A stretch of 64,000 nt of DNA from Magnetospirillum sp. XM-1 (GCF_001511835.1 NZ_LN997848.1:992001-1056000); one strand, 5' to 3'. Counted from the first letter of the stretch, positions 19,762 through 29,313 are shown. Translations and numbers: made by a program. Notes: generated by a model not told the origin, from the sequence alone.

Positions 19762-19876
19762 GGGGACTTCTCCTCCCTTTTATCGATGTCTTGACCAACG
19801 CCAAGACTCGTTTTCGACGCAGGCAGCATATATATCATTACAGCAAGCCCCCGCCGAGGGGCATGGAGGATGCGTC
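19762..19876. promoter_or_regulatory. Divergent promoter region, DUF2478-DUF364 / moaA
   Basis: A 115-base region serving two divergent genes. It holds an AT-rich core (CATATATATCATTAC, about 19828-19842) unlike the surrounding GC-rich DNA, which is a candidate -10 or regulator site. GGAGG at 19866-19870 is the moaA ribosome binding site. I could not fit a convincing -35/-10 pair or a confident ModE-type palindrome. Confidence 0.4.
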
Positions 19877-20863
19877 ATGATCGATCCGTTTGGACGCAAG
19901 GTCAGCTATCTGCGCGTGTCGGTGACCGACCGCTGCGATCTGCGCTGCGTCTACTGCATGGCCGAGGACATGCATTTCCTGCCCAAGGCCGACATCCTGT
20001 CGCTGGAGGAACTGGAGCGCCTGTGTGGCGCCTTCGTGCGCGCCGGCGTGCGCAAGCTGCGGCTCACCGGCGGCGAGCCCCTGGTCCGGCGCAACATCAT
20101 GAGCCTGATCACCAATCTGGGCCGCCTGGTGAAATCGGGCGAGCTGGACGAACTGACGCTGACCACCAACGCCACCCAGCTGGCCAAGTACGCCGACGAC
20201 CTGGCCGCCGCCGGGGTGCGGCGCCTCAACGTCTCGCTGGACAGCCTTGATCCGGCCAAGTTCGAGGCCATCACCCGCTGGGGCAAGCTGGATCAGGTGT
20301 TGGACGGCATCTTCGCCGCCAAGGCCGCCGGGCTGGCGGTCAAGATCAACACCGTGGCCTTAAAGGGCGGCAACGAGGACGAGCACGAGCATCTGGTGGA
20401 ATGGTGCGGTCGTCACGGCTTCGACATCACCTTCATCGAGACCATGCCCATGGGCGACATCCATTCCGACCGCACCGAGCAGTATCTGCCGCTGTCGCTG
20501 GTGCGCAAGCGTCTGGAGCATCGCTTCACGCTGTCGGACATCGACTACCGCACCGGCGGTCCGGCCCGCTATGTGCGGGTGGCCGAAACCGGCGGTCGCA
20601 TCGGCTTCATCACGCCGATGACCCACAATTTCTGCGAGACCTGCAACCGGGTGCGGGTGACCTGCACCGGCACGCTGTACATGTGCTTAGGCCAAGAGGA
20701 CGCCGCCGATCTGCGCACCCCCTTGCGGGCCAGCGAGGGCGACCAGTTGCTGGAGGCCGCCATCACCGAGGCCATCTCCAGGAAGCCCAAGGGCCACGAC
20801 TTCATCATCGACCGCGATGCCAAGCCCGCCGTGGGCCGCCATATGAGCGTCACCGGCGGCTGA
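19877..20863 (+). CDS. moaA: GTP 3',8-cyclase, molybdenum cofactor biosynthesis
   Basis: A 328-residue radical-SAM enzyme that converts GTP to 3',8-cyclo-GTP, the first step of molybdopterin synthesis. The N-terminal cluster is C-x3-C-x2-C in [13 protein letters not shown]. The C-terminal [4Fe-4S] site has [11 protein letters not shown], with a further cysteine in MCLG. The C-terminal GG is present (MSVTGG). The ATG at 19877 is preceded by GGAGG. An in-frame upstream ATG at 19727 would overlap the divergent promoter and gene and is rejected. The cofactor is needed by the formate dehydrogenase encoded at 35381-38050. Confidence 0.95.
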   Translation: MIDPFGRKVSYLRVSVTDRCDLRCVYCMAEDMHFLPKADILSLEELERLCGAFVRAGVRKLRLTGGEPLVRRNIMSLITNLGRLVKSGELDELTLTTNATQLAKYADDLAAAGVRRLNVSLDSLDPAKFEAITRWGKLDQVLDGIFAAKAAGLAVKINTVALKGGNEDEHEHLVEWCGRHGFDITFIETMPMGDIHSDRTEQYLPLSLVRKRLEHRFTLSDIDYRTGGPARYVRVAETGGRIGFITPMTHNFCETCNRVRVTCTGTLYMCLGQEDAADLRTPLRASEGDQLLEAAITEAISRKPKGHDFIIDRDAKPAVGRHMSVTGG

Positions 20864-20903
20864 ATTTTTCCGCTGCGCGGGCGGGCGATTGCCCCCGAAT
20901 GCG

Positions 20904-22076
20904 TTAACGGCCGGCCCGCGCTGCGATGGCCGCCACTTCGGCCACCTCGTCCGGGTGCGACGCGACATAGGCCGCCCGTTCGGTGCGGATGCGCTCGATC
21001 ACCATCTCGACATTGTCGGGGGTGAGGCGGATGCCGAAGGAGTCGTCGCCCTTGGCCGTCAGCACCCGCTCCAGGATCAGATCGCCCGCCGCCTTGGTGA
21101 AGTGCGAGCCGTCCCAGTACCAGCGCATGCGTTGGTCCGGCGACCGGGGGATCTCCTCGGTGGTGACCTGGTTGTAGCCGCTGAAATCCCACAGCTCGGC
21201 CCTGGACGTCGCCACCATGGCGGCCAGATCGCGCTTCCACTGCTCCCAGGCGGGCATCAGGCCGGCGGCGGCCTTGGCCTCCAGCACCTTGGCGTGGATG
21301 GGGGTGACCACCAGCACCACCCGGGTCTTGCCGTTGTCGAAGGCGGCCAGCAGGTGCTTCAGATCCTCCATCCGCTCGGGCGCGTAATGGAAGCCGGCAT
21401 AGGTCTTGTCCGTGGTGGCCGGAGCCAGCTGGGCGCGCAGCACGGAACCCATCTCGGCCCGGTGGTCGAAGCTCTTCTTGCGCGCCCCGATGTCGTAGCT
21501 GCCGTCCTTTGCGAAGGACTGGCGCATGCGCTTGATCGAGCTGAACAGCACCCAGCCGGAATCGTCGAAGGCCTGCAAGGCCAGCAGGCGGCGGACATAG
21601 ACCGGCCAGGGCGAGGCGCCGGCAAAGCCCGAGCGCTCGAAATCGCCGCTGGTGGCGGTGCGTTCGCCGAACATCATCAGGTCGAGGCCCACCACCACCA
21701 GCCGGGGCGATTGGTGGCGGGCGGCGTATTGGGCGGCGCGGGCCAGCTCGGCCATGTTGGAATCGGACAGCGAGGCGTTGAAGGCGAACGCGCCGCCCAG
21801 GGCCGGGGATTGGGGGTCGAAGCCCATCTCGCCCCGCGAGGTGCCGTAGAACAGCACGTCGAATTTGGTGTGGCCCAGGATCAGCGCCTTGTTGACGCGG
21901 CCGCCGTCGCGCCTGAGCGTCTTCTGGTCGTTGAAGCCCTTGATGTCGCCCCAGCGGAAGCTGGCATAGGGATCGACGATGAAGTTGAAAGCCGCGCCCA
22001 ACGCCAGTACCGCCACCACCCCGCCCAGCAGGGTGAAAAGAAAACGGCGCTGCGAGAGGGGGCGGGGCTGGCTCAT
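20904..22076 (-). CDS. AlgJ/DltD-like membrane-anchored acetylation partner
   Basis: A 390-residue protein with one N-terminal membrane anchor (FLFTLLGGVVAVLALGAAF, about residues 12-30) and an extracytoplasmic domain. FYGTSRGEMGF gives a GTSR block resembling the SGNH-type serine motif of AlgJ/AlgX/DltD partners. WYWDGSHFTKAAGDLILE near the C-terminus provides the D-x2-H pair. It is the last gene of a six-gene operon, 1 base from the MBOAT acyltransferase gene. Such pairs move acyl groups across the membrane and place them on an exported polysaccharide. It is convergent with moaA. Confidence 0.75.
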   Translation of the reverse strand: MSQPRPLSQRRFLFTLLGGVVAVLALGAAFNFIVDPYASFRWGDIKGFNDQKTLRRDGGRVNKALILGHTKFDVLFYGTSRGEMGFDPQSPALGGAFAFNASLSDSNMAELARAAQYAARHQSPRLVVVGLDLMMFGERTATSGDFERSGFAGASPWPVYVRRLLALQAFDDSGWVLFSSIKRMRQSFAKDGSYDIGARKKSFDHRAEMGSVLRAQLAPATTDKTYAGFHYAPERMEDLKHLLAAFDNGKTRVVLVVTPIHAKVLEAKAAAGLMPAWEQWKRDLAAMVATSRAELWDFSGYNQVTTEEIPRSPDQRMRWYWDGSHFTKAAGDLILERVLTAKGDDSFGIRLTPDNVEMVIERIRTERAAYVASHPDEVAEVAAIAARAGR

Positions 22077-22077
22077 G

Positions 22078-23523
22078 TCAGAACTGGTAATAAAGGAATT
22101 CGCTGGTCCGCCACAGGGTCATGACGGAAACGGCCAGCATGGCGGCCAAGGCCCAGGCCCAGCGGGTGGTGGGAGCCCAGGCGAAACGCTGCGGCCGCTC
22201 CACCGGCTCCAGCCCGGGCTCGGTGGCCTGCAAGATCTGCTGGCTGTTGGGCGCCAGGGCGCAGAACGCCAGCAGGGCCAGCGACAGGGCCAGACCGTCC
22301 CAGGCCACCTTGGCCGCACCGCCGCCCAGCCCCGCCATGCCCTTCAGCACGATCAGGGCGGCGTCGAAATTGGCGGCGCGGAAGAACACCCAGGCGGCGA
22401 TCACCAGCACTTGGGTCAGCACCCAGCCGGCGATCATTTCCTTTTGCCCCGGCGGATGGGGCCGCACTTCGCGCCACAGGTGGTTGCCCACCAGCATCAG
22501 CCCGTGCAGGCAGCCCCAGGCGACGAAGGTCCAGGCGGCGCCGTGCCACAGCCCACCCAGGGCCATGACAACCATCAGGTTGACGTGGCGGCGTACCGGG
22601 CCGCTTCGTCCGCCGCCCAGCGGGAAGTACAGGTAGTCGCGCAGGAAGCGCGACAGCGTCATGTGCCAGCGCCGCCAGAACTCGATGATGTTGGTGGCCT
22701 TGTAGGGCGAATTGAAGTTGACCGGCAGGTCGATGCCGAACAGCCGCGCCAGTCCCACCGCCATGTCGGAATAGCCCGAGAAGTCGAAATAGATCTGCAC
22801 CGTATAGGCCAGGGCGCAGGTCCAGGCGGCCCCCAGGCTCAACTCCTGGCCCGAGGCGGCGGCGGAAAAGCCCGGCGCGACGTAGGACGCCACCCAATCG
22901 GCGATCACCGCCTTCTTGAACAGGCCGATGGCGAACAGCGACAGGCCGGCCACCAGATTTTCCGACGTCGAGCTCTGCCGGCGGGGCTGGCGGAACTGGG
23001 GCATCATCTCCTTGTGGTGGATGATGGGCCCGGCGATCAGGTGGGGAAAGAAGGTGACGAACAGGGTGTAGCTGAGCGCGTCGCCGTCCTGGGCCAGCTT
23101 GCGCCGCACGTCCACCAGATAGGCGATCTGGGTGAAGGTGAAGAACGACACGCCCAAGGGCAGGTTCAGGCCCTTGGCCTCGATCATCAGGCCCAGCAGC
23201 GGGGCGACGGATTCGGCGAAGAAGCGCTCGTATTTGAACACGCCCAGGAAGGCGAGGTTGAGCGCGATGCCCAGCGCCAGCACCCAGCCGCCCCAGCGTG
23301 TGTCGCGGGTCCGGGCGATGGCCTGGCCCAGGGTGAAGTTGGCGGCGATGGACACGGCCAGCGGCCAGGCATAGGCCGGATTCCACCAGGCATAGAAGAC
23401 GATGGAGGCGAGCGTCAGGAAGGCCATGGCCGGACGCCATCCCCCCACCTGCCGGATGCCCAAGAACCCGGCGAGCGCCAGGGGCAGGAACGCAAACAGG
23501 AAGGGCGCCGAATTGAACAGCAT
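22078..23523 (-). CDS. MBOAT family O-acyltransferase (AlgI-like)
   Basis: A 481-residue polytopic membrane protein starting MLFNSAPFLFAFLPLALAGF, as AlgI/PatA proteins do. Conserved MBOAT blocks are FDFSGYSDMAVGLARLFGI, EFWRRWHMTLSRFLRDYLYF, and GGLWHGAAWTFVAWG, which carries the invariant catalytic histidine. It should transfer acyl groups, usually acetyl, across the inner membrane to the AlgJ-like partner encoded just downstream. It overlaps the preceding nucleotidyltransferase stop as TGATG. Confidence 0.91.
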   Translation of the reverse strand: MLFNSAPFLFAFLPLALAGFLGIRQVGGWRPAMAFLTLASIVFYAWWNPAYAWPLAVSIAANFTLGQAIARTRDTRWGGWVLALGIALNLAFLGVFKYERFFAESVAPLLGLMIEAKGLNLPLGVSFFTFTQIAYLVDVRRKLAQDGDALSYTLFVTFFPHLIAGPIIHHKEMMPQFRQPRRQSSTSENLVAGLSLFAIGLFKKAVIADWVASYVAPGFSAAASGQELSLGAAWTCALAYTVQIYFDFSGYSDMAVGLARLFGIDLPVNFNSPYKATNIIEFWRRWHMTLSRFLRDYLYFPLGGGRSGPVRRHVNLMVVMALGGLWHGAAWTFVAWGCLHGLMLVGNHLWREVRPHPPGQKEMIAGWVLTQVLVIAAWVFFRAANFDAALIVLKGMAGLGGGAAKVAWDGLALSLALLAFCALAPNSQQILQATEPGLEPVERPQRFAWAPTTRWAWALAAMLAVSVMTLWRTSEFLYYQF

Positions 23524-24266
23524 CAGGCGGAGGCGGAGGTCCGCAGGGCGATGAAGGCGTCCAGATCCTCAGGGGTGCCCAGGCCGTGCATGGCGTTCTG
23601 GGCGATCTCCCACACGCCCACCCTGGCTCCGGCCCGGATGGCGTAGTTGTAGACCGGGCAGGTGTAGAACTCGTTGTTGACCCGGTCGTTGGCTTGGATC
23701 ATCGCCTCGGCCGCCTGGCGGAAGGCCCGCGCCGACTTGAAGTAGTAAAGGCCCACCGTGGCCCATTCGCTGATGGGGTCCTTTTCCGCCACCTTTTCCA
23801 CCAGCCCGTCGGTGCCCAGCTTGGCGTAGGACCATTTGGGGTGGGGTTCGGACCTGAACACCATGATGGAGCCGTCGAGATCGCGCGAAAGGGCGTCATC
23901 CAGCATGGCGGCCGCGCCGCCGTCGACGAACTGGTCGGAATTGGCCACCAGCATGGGGGCGTCGGGGTCCATCTTGTCCCAGGCGGCCAGCAGGGTGCAG
24001 GCGGTACCCTCGGTCAGGCCGTCGAGCAGGTGGAAGCGGATGCCGGCCGACTTCAGCTCGTCCACCACGCCGGGCTCGGCCTCGCAATGGGCCTTGCGCG
24101 CGATCAGAAGGGTGTCGGCGCCCGGATAGGCCACGTTGTCGATGACGTGGCGGATCATGGGGCGGCCCAGCACGTCGATGAACGGCTTGGGCTTGGCGTA
24201 TCCCGCCTTGGCGAAGCGCGAGCCCTCGCCGGCCATGGGAATGACGATCGTGATCGGCTTGGTCAT
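23523..24266 (-). CDS. Sugar-nucleotidyltransferase family protein (copy A)
   Basis: A 247-residue NTP-transferase. The pyrophosphorylase signature is intact: PMAGEGSRFAKAGYAKPKPF (G-x-G-S-R-F and the KP-P lysine). MLVANSDQFVDGG gives the metal-binding Asp, and VGLYYFKSARAF matches the family's later block. The length is that of a catalytic core only, without a left-handed beta-helix. It would activate a sugar phosphate or similar phosphate with an NTP. It is a tandem paralogue of the next gene (24263-25006), coupled by an ATGA overlap, and both are coupled to a HAD phosphatase. Confidence 0.85.
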   Translation of the reverse strand: MTKPITIVIPMAGEGSRFAKAGYAKPKPFIDVLGRPMIRHVIDNVAYPGADTLLIARKAHCEAEPGVVDELKSAGIRFHLLDGLTEGTACTLLAAWDKMDPDAPMLVANSDQFVDGGAAAMLDDALSRDLDGSIMVFRSEPHPKWSYAKLGTDGLVEKVAEKDPISEWATVGLYYFKSARAFRQAAEAMIQANDRVNNEFYTCPVYNYAIRAGARVGVWEIAQNAMHGLGTPEDLDAFIALRTSASA

Positions 24267-25006
24267 TGGTCGAGCGGCGAGGTCTGGAAGTGGGTGAGGA
24301 AGTGCGACACGTCCTCGGGAATGCCCAGCGGATGGAACTCGGCATTGGGAATCTTGTGCTGGCCGACGCGCGCCCCTTCCAGGATCAGCTGGTTGATGGA
24401 GGGCACGATGAAGAACTGGTTGTTGACCAGGGTGTTCTTCAGCAGCGCCTTCTCGGCGGCGCGGATGAACATGCCGCCGTTGCGGTAGTAATAGGCCCCC
24501 ACGGTGGCGTGGTTGCTAATGGGGTTCTTCTCGGCGGTCTCCACCACCATGCCGTCCTCGTCGACGCGCACGAAGGACCAGCGCGGATGCATGGAGGTGA
24601 AGGTGACGATGCCGACATCCAGGTCGCGGGCGCGGAAATCGTCCAGGGCTGGCTGGATGCCCTTCGTGGTCCACTGGTCGCCGTTGCACACCAGAAGGGG
24701 CGCCTCGCGGTCGATATGGTCCACGGCCAGCATGGCGGTGCACAGCGCGCCGCCGGTGGGCCGTTCCGTCTGGACGATGGTGCAGCCGGGCGCCAAGAGC
24801 TTCAGGACCGAATCCAAGTGGAATTCCTGGCGGTCGGCGGCGTTGGTGACGAAGATGAAGCGATGGTCGCCGGCGGGCCTGGACGAGCGGATGGCGTATT
24901 CCACCATGGGGTGGCCCAGCACCTCGATCATCGGCTTGGGGAATTTCTGGCCCATCTCGTGGAAGGGCCGGGCGGAACCAGCGATGGGCATGAGGATCTG
25001 GATCAT
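24263..25006 (-). CDS. Sugar-nucleotidyltransferase family protein (copy B, variant signature)
   Basis: A 247-residue paralogue of the adjacent copy A, with the same layout (LLVCNGDQWTTKG, VGAYYYRNGGMF, NNQFFIVPSINQLI). Its signature loop differs, however: PIAGSARPFHEMGQKFPKPM replaces G-x-G-S-R-F. That may alter nucleotide or substrate choice. Tandem duplication followed by divergence is inferred. The ATG at 25006 overlaps the HAD gene stop as ATGA. Confidence 0.82.
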   Translation of the reverse strand: MIQILMPIAGSARPFHEMGQKFPKPMIEVLGHPMVEYAIRSSRPAGDHRFIFVTNAADRQEFHLDSVLKLLAPGCTIVQTERPTGGALCTAMLAVDHIDREAPLLVCNGDQWTTKGIQPALDDFRARDLDVGIVTFTSMHPRWSFVRVDEDGMVVETAEKNPISNHATVGAYYYRNGGMFIRAAEKALLKNTLVNNQFFIVPSINQLILEGARVGQHKIPNAEFHPLGIPEDVSHFLTHFQTSPLDQ

Positions 25007-25635
25007 GACGCGGCCTCCACCTGACGGATGCGGCTGCGGATGTTCCAATAGGTCACCTCGCTGGGGTCGGCCACCCGCAGCACATGGGCGCCCGAGGCGG
25101 TGGCCGCCTGCACGCCGTAATCGTTGTCCTCGACGATCACCGTCTCGGCCGGCGCGACGCCGAGGCGGGCCATGGCGGTGACGTAGATGTCGGGATCGGG
25201 TTTCGGCTTGGCGCAATCCTGGTTGGAGAGCGTGATGTCGAAATAGTCCAGCAGACCCGACTGGCCCAGCATCATGTCGCAGGTCTCGCGGATGGAATTG
25301 GTGCAGACCGCCAGCTTGTAGGCTTCGGTCTTCAGGCGCGATACCGCGTATTCGATGTGGAAGACGGGGAAGCAATGGGTGGCGATCAGCTGCTTGGTGT
25401 AGACCTGCTTCAGCTCGTTGATCACCCCGGCCAGTCCTTTGGGAAAGCCCCGGTGCTCGTGCAGATAGGCCAGCTTCTTGCGGGTCGGCAGGCCGTCGAA
25501 GGTGGTCAGGTGCTCTTCTCTGCCGATCTCGTAGCCGAACAGGCGCAGCGCCTGGTTCAGCGCCTCCCAGTGCCACTCGCGGGCGTCCACCAGGACGCCG
25601 TCGAGGTCGAACAGAACGGCGCGGATGCGGCTCAC
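25003..25635 (-). CDS. HAD-family phosphatase (beta-PGM/phosphoglycolate type)
   Basis: A 210-residue HAD subfamily IA protein. Motif I is AVLFDLDGVLVDAREWH, the cap domain covers about residues 15-85, motif II is KLAVCTNSIRETCD, motif III is the lysine in CAKPKPDPDIY, and motif IV is VIVEDNDYGVQAA. It hydrolyses or transfers phosphate on a small metabolite, here perhaps an intermediate for the two nucleotidyltransferases. It overlaps the GDPD-like gene stop as ATGA. Confidence 0.85.
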   Translation of the reverse strand: MSRIRAVLFDLDGVLVDAREWHWEALNQALRLFGYEIGREEHLTTFDGLPTRKKLAYLHEHRGFPKGLAGVINELKQVYTKQLIATHCFPVFHIEYAVSRLKTEAYKLAVCTNSIRETCDMMLGQSGLLDYFDITLSNQDCAKPKPDPDIYVTAMARLGVAPAETVIVEDNDYGVQAATASGAHVLRVADPSEVTYWNIRSRIRQVEAAS

Positions 25636-26258
25636 GCGAGGAACTCCTGCAATTGGGCGGGAAGATCGGTGCAGATCATCACGCGGTCGTCATGGCGGAA
25701 GCGCCGGGCCAGCTCCCAGATGGGGCCGTGATCCCGGCGATGCAGCTCGCCCGACACCAGGGCGACCTGCTTGCCGGAATCCAGATGGGCCTGGACGTCG
25801 GCGGCCTTGATCCATTCGCTTTCCAGCTCGTCCATCCACACCCCGGCCGAGGCGGCGTAATAGGCGGGCGACGGCTCGGCATCGGAATGGCGGGTGAAGG
25901 TGGTAAGCCCGAAGCGTAGATAGTGGCGCATGTCGGGCACCGACATGTCGAAGAAGAAGTAGTCGCCAGCGCGGCCCGCCACCAGCGGGGCCATGATCTC
26001 GGCCAGCCCGTCGGCCTTGACGTTGAGCGCCAGGATGCGTTCGGGCGAGGCTAGGTCCAGCCATTCGCCCCAGCACTGGGAGAGCAGGGGGGCGTCGGCG
26101 CCAGGGATGTCGTGGGAAACCACCACCTCACCCAGACGGTCGCGCAAATCGGTCTCGATGCCGAACCCGGACCGCAAGGCGCTGGCGAGGCAGTCGGGGC
26201 GGTTCTGTTCGGCCTTTTGCCGCCAGGCTCCGCGATGAGCCAGAATCCGCGCGCCCAT
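25632..26258 (-). CDS. Glycerophosphodiester phosphodiesterase-like protein
   Basis: A 208-residue compact GDPD-fold protein that starts at the ATG at 26258. It shows ILAHRGAWRQ (the HRG motif), FGIETDLRDRLG (the E-x-D metal pair) and EVVVSHDIPG (the second catalytic His), in the family order. It is short for a GDPD (usually about 240-330), with no signal peptide, so it is probably cytoplasmic. It heads the six-gene coupled operon ending with the O-acyltransferase. Its presence suggests a glycerol-phosphate-like substituent, which is inference. Confidence 0.78.
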   Translation of the reverse strand: MGARILAHRGAWRQKAEQNRPDCLASALRSGFGIETDLRDRLGEVVVSHDIPGADAPLLSQCWGEWLDLASPERILALNVKADGLAEIMAPLVAGRAGDYFFFDMSVPDMRHYLRFGLTTFTRHSDAEPSPAYYAASAGVWMDELESEWIKAADVQAHLDSGKQVALVSGELHRRDHGPIWELARRFRHDDRVMICTDLPAQLQEFLA

Positions 26259-26390
26259 GGGACCTCGGAATTGGGATTGACCTTTATGCCGCCATCGCGG
26301 CAAATCGATTGGCGGATAAACCGCTGGGTTTGGATAGCAAATTCCCTGTTCCCACGCAACCCGACCGTCCCTTGACCAAAAGCCGCCGCC

Positions 26391-27494
26391 GTGATCATCG
26401 ACAGCATCGAGACCCTCGTCAAAGCCAAGCATTGCCGCGATCTTGACGCGGTCGAGCTGCGCACCGGCCGCTTCAAGTGCCGCAACCTGCTGCCCCATGC
26501 GCTGAAATACGCCCTGTGGGCCACCAAGCCCGGCGGAACCCTGGTGGTTCAGGACGACGGCCCGGCCCTGGCCGAGACCTGGGAGATGCCCTTCGCCCAG
26601 GTGCGCCGGCTGGTGTTCAAGGTGCTGGCGGGCGACGCCCAATTGGTGGAGATGGATGCCAGATCCTTCCGGTTCACCTTCACCCGCACCCGTCCGCTGC
26701 CCGAGGCAGGCTGGTCGGCGGGGCTGATCTTTTCCGGCAATGACGGCGAATTGCCGGCGCTGGCCCGCTGCCTGGACGGGCTGCACGCCCAGCCGGAACT
26801 GAACGCCGAGACGGGCGAGATTCTGGTCTGCGGGCCTAAGCGCGACCTCGCCTTCCTGGCTCCCTGGCCCCATGTGCGTTACGTGGAGTTCGAGACCCCG
26901 CCCGGCCCGCGCTTCCTGATCTCGGCCAAGAAGAACTTCCTGGCCACCCAATTCCGCTTCGACAAGGTGCTGGTGCTGCATGCCCGCATCCGCCTTGATC
27001 ACGGCTGCCTGGCGGCGTTGCCGCGCGAGTTCGACGTGCTAACCCCGGCGGTGTTCACCCAGGTGAAGGGGCGGCCTTGCGCCTATCTCGACTACGTCAT
27101 CTCCGACGCCACCGACCCCAACCGCATGGCGACGCGCTTCAACGTGCCCATCGACTACCCCCGGGCGCGCTATCATGAATTCCTGAACCGGGGCGAGCCC
27201 TATATCGACGGCGGGCTGTTCATCGCCCGGCGCGACATCCTGGCTTCGGTGCCGCTGGACGAAAATCTCGGCTGGTCCGAGGGCGAGGATTCCGACTGGT
27301 GCCGCCGGGTGCGCGCCGCCGGTTTCCTGGTGGATCTGGCCCATGAGGCCACGGCCACCACCGACAACAACAAGATGGGCCGCTCGGTGGCGCCCAGCAC
27401 CTGGGACCTGATCCGCCGTCCCATCCGCCGTCCCTTGCGGGCGCTGTCGGCCTGGGGGCGCTACATGGGCAAGCGGTTGCGCGGGGAGCGCTGA
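26391..27494 (+). CDS. Glycosyltransferase family 2-like protein with an extra N-terminal domain
   Basis: A 367-residue protein. The first about 100 residues ([33 protein letters not shown]) look like the tail of a methyltransferase fold with no clear SAM motif. Residues about 105-340 resemble a GT-A transferase: [34 protein letters not shown] at the DxD position, and [20 protein letters not shown], which is the ED acidic block of GT2. It is divergent from the six-gene operon and followed 5 bases later by nadK. The 132-base gap upstream holds no site I can name. Confidence 0.7.
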   Translation: MIIDSIETLVKAKHCRDLDAVELRTGRFKCRNLLPHALKYALWATKPGGTLVVQDDGPALAETWEMPFAQVRRLVFKVLAGDAQLVEMDARSFRFTFTRTRPLPEAGWSAGLIFSGNDGELPALARCLDGLHAQPELNAETGEILVCGPKRDLAFLAPWPHVRYVEFETPPGPRFLISAKKNFLATQFRFDKVLVLHARIRLDHGCLAALPREFDVLTPAVFTQVKGRPCAYLDYVISDATDPNRMATRFNVPIDYPRARYHEFLNRGEPYIDGGLFIARRDILASVPLDENLGWSEGEDSDWCRRVRAAGFLVDLAHEATATTDNNKMGRSVAPSTWDLIRRPIRRPLRALSAWGRYMGKRLRGER

Positions 27495-27499
27495 GGACG

Positions 27500-28267
27500 A
27501 TGACCTTCAATTCCATCGCCTTCGTCGCCGCCGAGACCGAGGCCGCCCAGGCGGCGCTGACCCGCCTGCAAGACCGCTATCCCCACGTGCCGCCCGAGGA
27601 GGCCGACCTGATCGTCGCGCTGGGCGGCGACGGCTTCATGCTGGAGATGCTGCACCGCTTCGTGGCCCGCCGGGTGCCCATCTACGGCATGAACCGGGGC
27701 AGCGTCGGCTTCCTGATGAACGTCTACCGCGAGCACGGGCTGATCGAGCGGCTGTCCAAGGCCGAGCAGGTGATCCTCCACCCCTTGCGCATGAAGGCGC
27801 GCTGCGCCTCGGGCGAGGAGGTGGACGCCCTGGCCATCAACGAGGTCTCGCTGCTGCGCGAGACCCGGCAGGCGGCCAAGCTGCGCATCCGCATCGACGG
27901 CAAGATCCGCATGGACGAGCTGATCTGCGACGGCATCTTGCTGTCCACCCCGGCGGGCAGCACCGCCTACAACCTGTCGGCCCACGGCCCGATCATTCCC
28001 TTGGGTGCCGGCATCGCGGCTCTGACCCCTATTTCCGCCTTCCGCCCCCGGCGCTGGCGCGGCGCGCTGTTGCCCCACACCGCCAAGGTGGTGTTCGAGG
28101 TATTGGAAGCGGGCAAGCGCCCGGTCAGCGCCGTGGCCGATTCCACCGAGGCCCGCGACGTGCTCGAGGTGGAAGTGCGCGAGGACCGCTCCTGCGACCT
28201 GGTCCTGCTGTTCGATCCCGAGCACAATCTGGAGGAACGCATCATCACCGAGCAGTTCCTGCCGTGA
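27500..28267 (+). CDS. nadK: NAD kinase
   Basis: A 255-residue ATP-NAD kinase. The GGDG motif is in [18 protein letters not shown], and the substrate loop is [13 protein letters not shown]. The second family motif is in [19 protein letters not shown]. It makes NADP from NAD in the cytoplasm. The length is normal for the short alphaproteobacterial form. The stop TGA overlaps the next ATG as TGATG. Confidence 0.93.
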   Translation: MTFNSIAFVAAETEAAQAALTRLQDRYPHVPPEEADLIVALGGDGFMLEMLHRFVARRVPIYGMNRGSVGFLMNVYREHGLIERLSKAEQVILHPLRMKARCASGEEVDALAINEVSLLRETRQAAKLRIRIDGKIRMDELICDGILLSTPAGSTAYNLSAHGPIIPLGAGIAALTPISAFRPRRWRGALLPHTAKVVFEVLEAGKRPVSAVADSTEARDVLEVEVREDRSCDLVLLFDPEHNLEERIITEQFLP

Positions 28268-29313
28268 TGAGGAGAGTGAGGTCCTGGGCCGTCGCCTTGG
28301 GGCTGGGCACGGCGGGGGGAAGCCTGTTCTTCCTTATCGATCTGCCGCTGCCGTGGATGCTGGGCGCGTTGACCGCTACCACTCTGGCGGCCCTCGGCGG
28401 ATGGAAGCCGGAAATTCCGGCCAATCTGCGCAGCGTGATGATCGGCGTGCTCGGCCTGATGCTGGGCAGCGCCTTTTCCCCCGATCTGCTGGGGCGTATC
28501 GGACGGTGGAGCGATTCCCTGATTGTCTTGCTGCTGGCCATGGCGGCGACGGCGGTGCTGGTCACCGCCTATCTGCGGCGCGCCGCCGGCATGAGCCGGG
28601 TCACCGCCTTCTTCGCCGCCGCGCCCGGCGGCATCAACGAGATGGTGCTGACCGGCGGCGCGCTGGGCGGCGACGAGCGGACCATCGCGCTGTCCCACAG
28701 CTTGCGCATCCTGCTGATCGTCTTCACCGTGCCGTTCGGCTACCGGCTGATCGCCCATGTCCATTCGGTGCCCATGGGCGAGAGCATGGGGCGCCTCGCC
28801 GATCTGGGCGGCATGGACGCCCTGGTCATGCTGGGCTCGGCGGTGGCCGGCGCCGTCCTCGCCCATCTGGCCCGCCTGCCCGCCTGGATGCTGACCGGGC
28901 CCATGATGGCCAGCGCCGGGCTGCATCTGGCCGGGCTGACCGCCTTTCGGCCGCCGGCCGAGCTGGTGGTGCTGGCCCAGCTGGTGACGGGCGCCGCCAT
29001 CGGCTGCCGCTTCCGCGGCCTGTCGTGGAAGGAGATGGCCGTCATGGCCCGCCCGGCGCTCGGCGCCACCGCCATCATGCTGGTCCTGTCGGCCGGTGCC
29101 GCCGCCCTGCTGGCGGGCTGGAGCGAACTTTCCTTCGGCGTCCTGCTGCTGGCCTTCGTACCGGGCGGCATCGCCGAGATGTGCCTGGTGGCGCTGGCGC
29201 TGGGCCAGGACGTGGCCTTCGTCTCCACCCATCACGTGGTCCGGGTGGTGCTGGTGATCATGCTGGCGCCCCCCATCTTCAGGATGATCGAGCGAAGGGA
29301 GACCCGTTCATGA
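28267..29313 (+). CDS. AbrB-family membrane protein (DUF445/ammonia-monooxygenase-named family)
   Basis: A 348-residue polytopic protein with about ten hydrophobic segments. Two AbrB-type duplications are seen in LPLPWMLGALTATTLAALGG and LPAWMLTGPMMASAGLHLAG. The motifs AAAPGGINEMVLTG and FVPGGIAEMCLVALALGQD are the matched PGG-x-E repeats of the family. Members are annotated as AbrB regulators or putative transporters, and the function is unsettled. The ATG at 28267 (TGATG overlap with nadK) is preferred over a GTG one codon earlier. Confidence 0.82.
   Translation: MRRVRSWAVALGLGTAGGSLFFLIDLPLPWMLGALTATTLAALGGWKPEIPANLRSVMIGVLGLMLGSAFSPDLLGRIGRWSDSLIVLLLAMAATAVLVTAYLRRAAGMSRVTAFFAAAPGGINEMVLTGGALGGDERTIALSHSLRILLIVFTVPFGYRLIAHVHSVPMGESMGRLADLGGMDALVMLGSAVAGAVLAHLARLPAWMLTGPMMASAGLHLAGLTAFRPPAELVVLAQLVTGAAIGCRFRGLSWKEMAVMARPALGATAIMLVLSAGAAALLAGWSELSFGVLLLAFVPGGIAEMCLVALALGQDVAFVSTHHVVRVVLVIMLAPPIFRMIERRETRS

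Noticed and set aside
19820..19845. AT-rich CATATATATCATTAC before moaA as a ModE box.
   Set aside because: The two half-sites expected of a Mo-box are not clearly present; recorded only as an AT-rich promoter core.
19727..19876. Upstream in-frame extension of moaA from an ATG at 19727.
   Set aside because: It would overlap the divergent DUF2478 gene and promoter region; the family start with GGAGG is at 19877.
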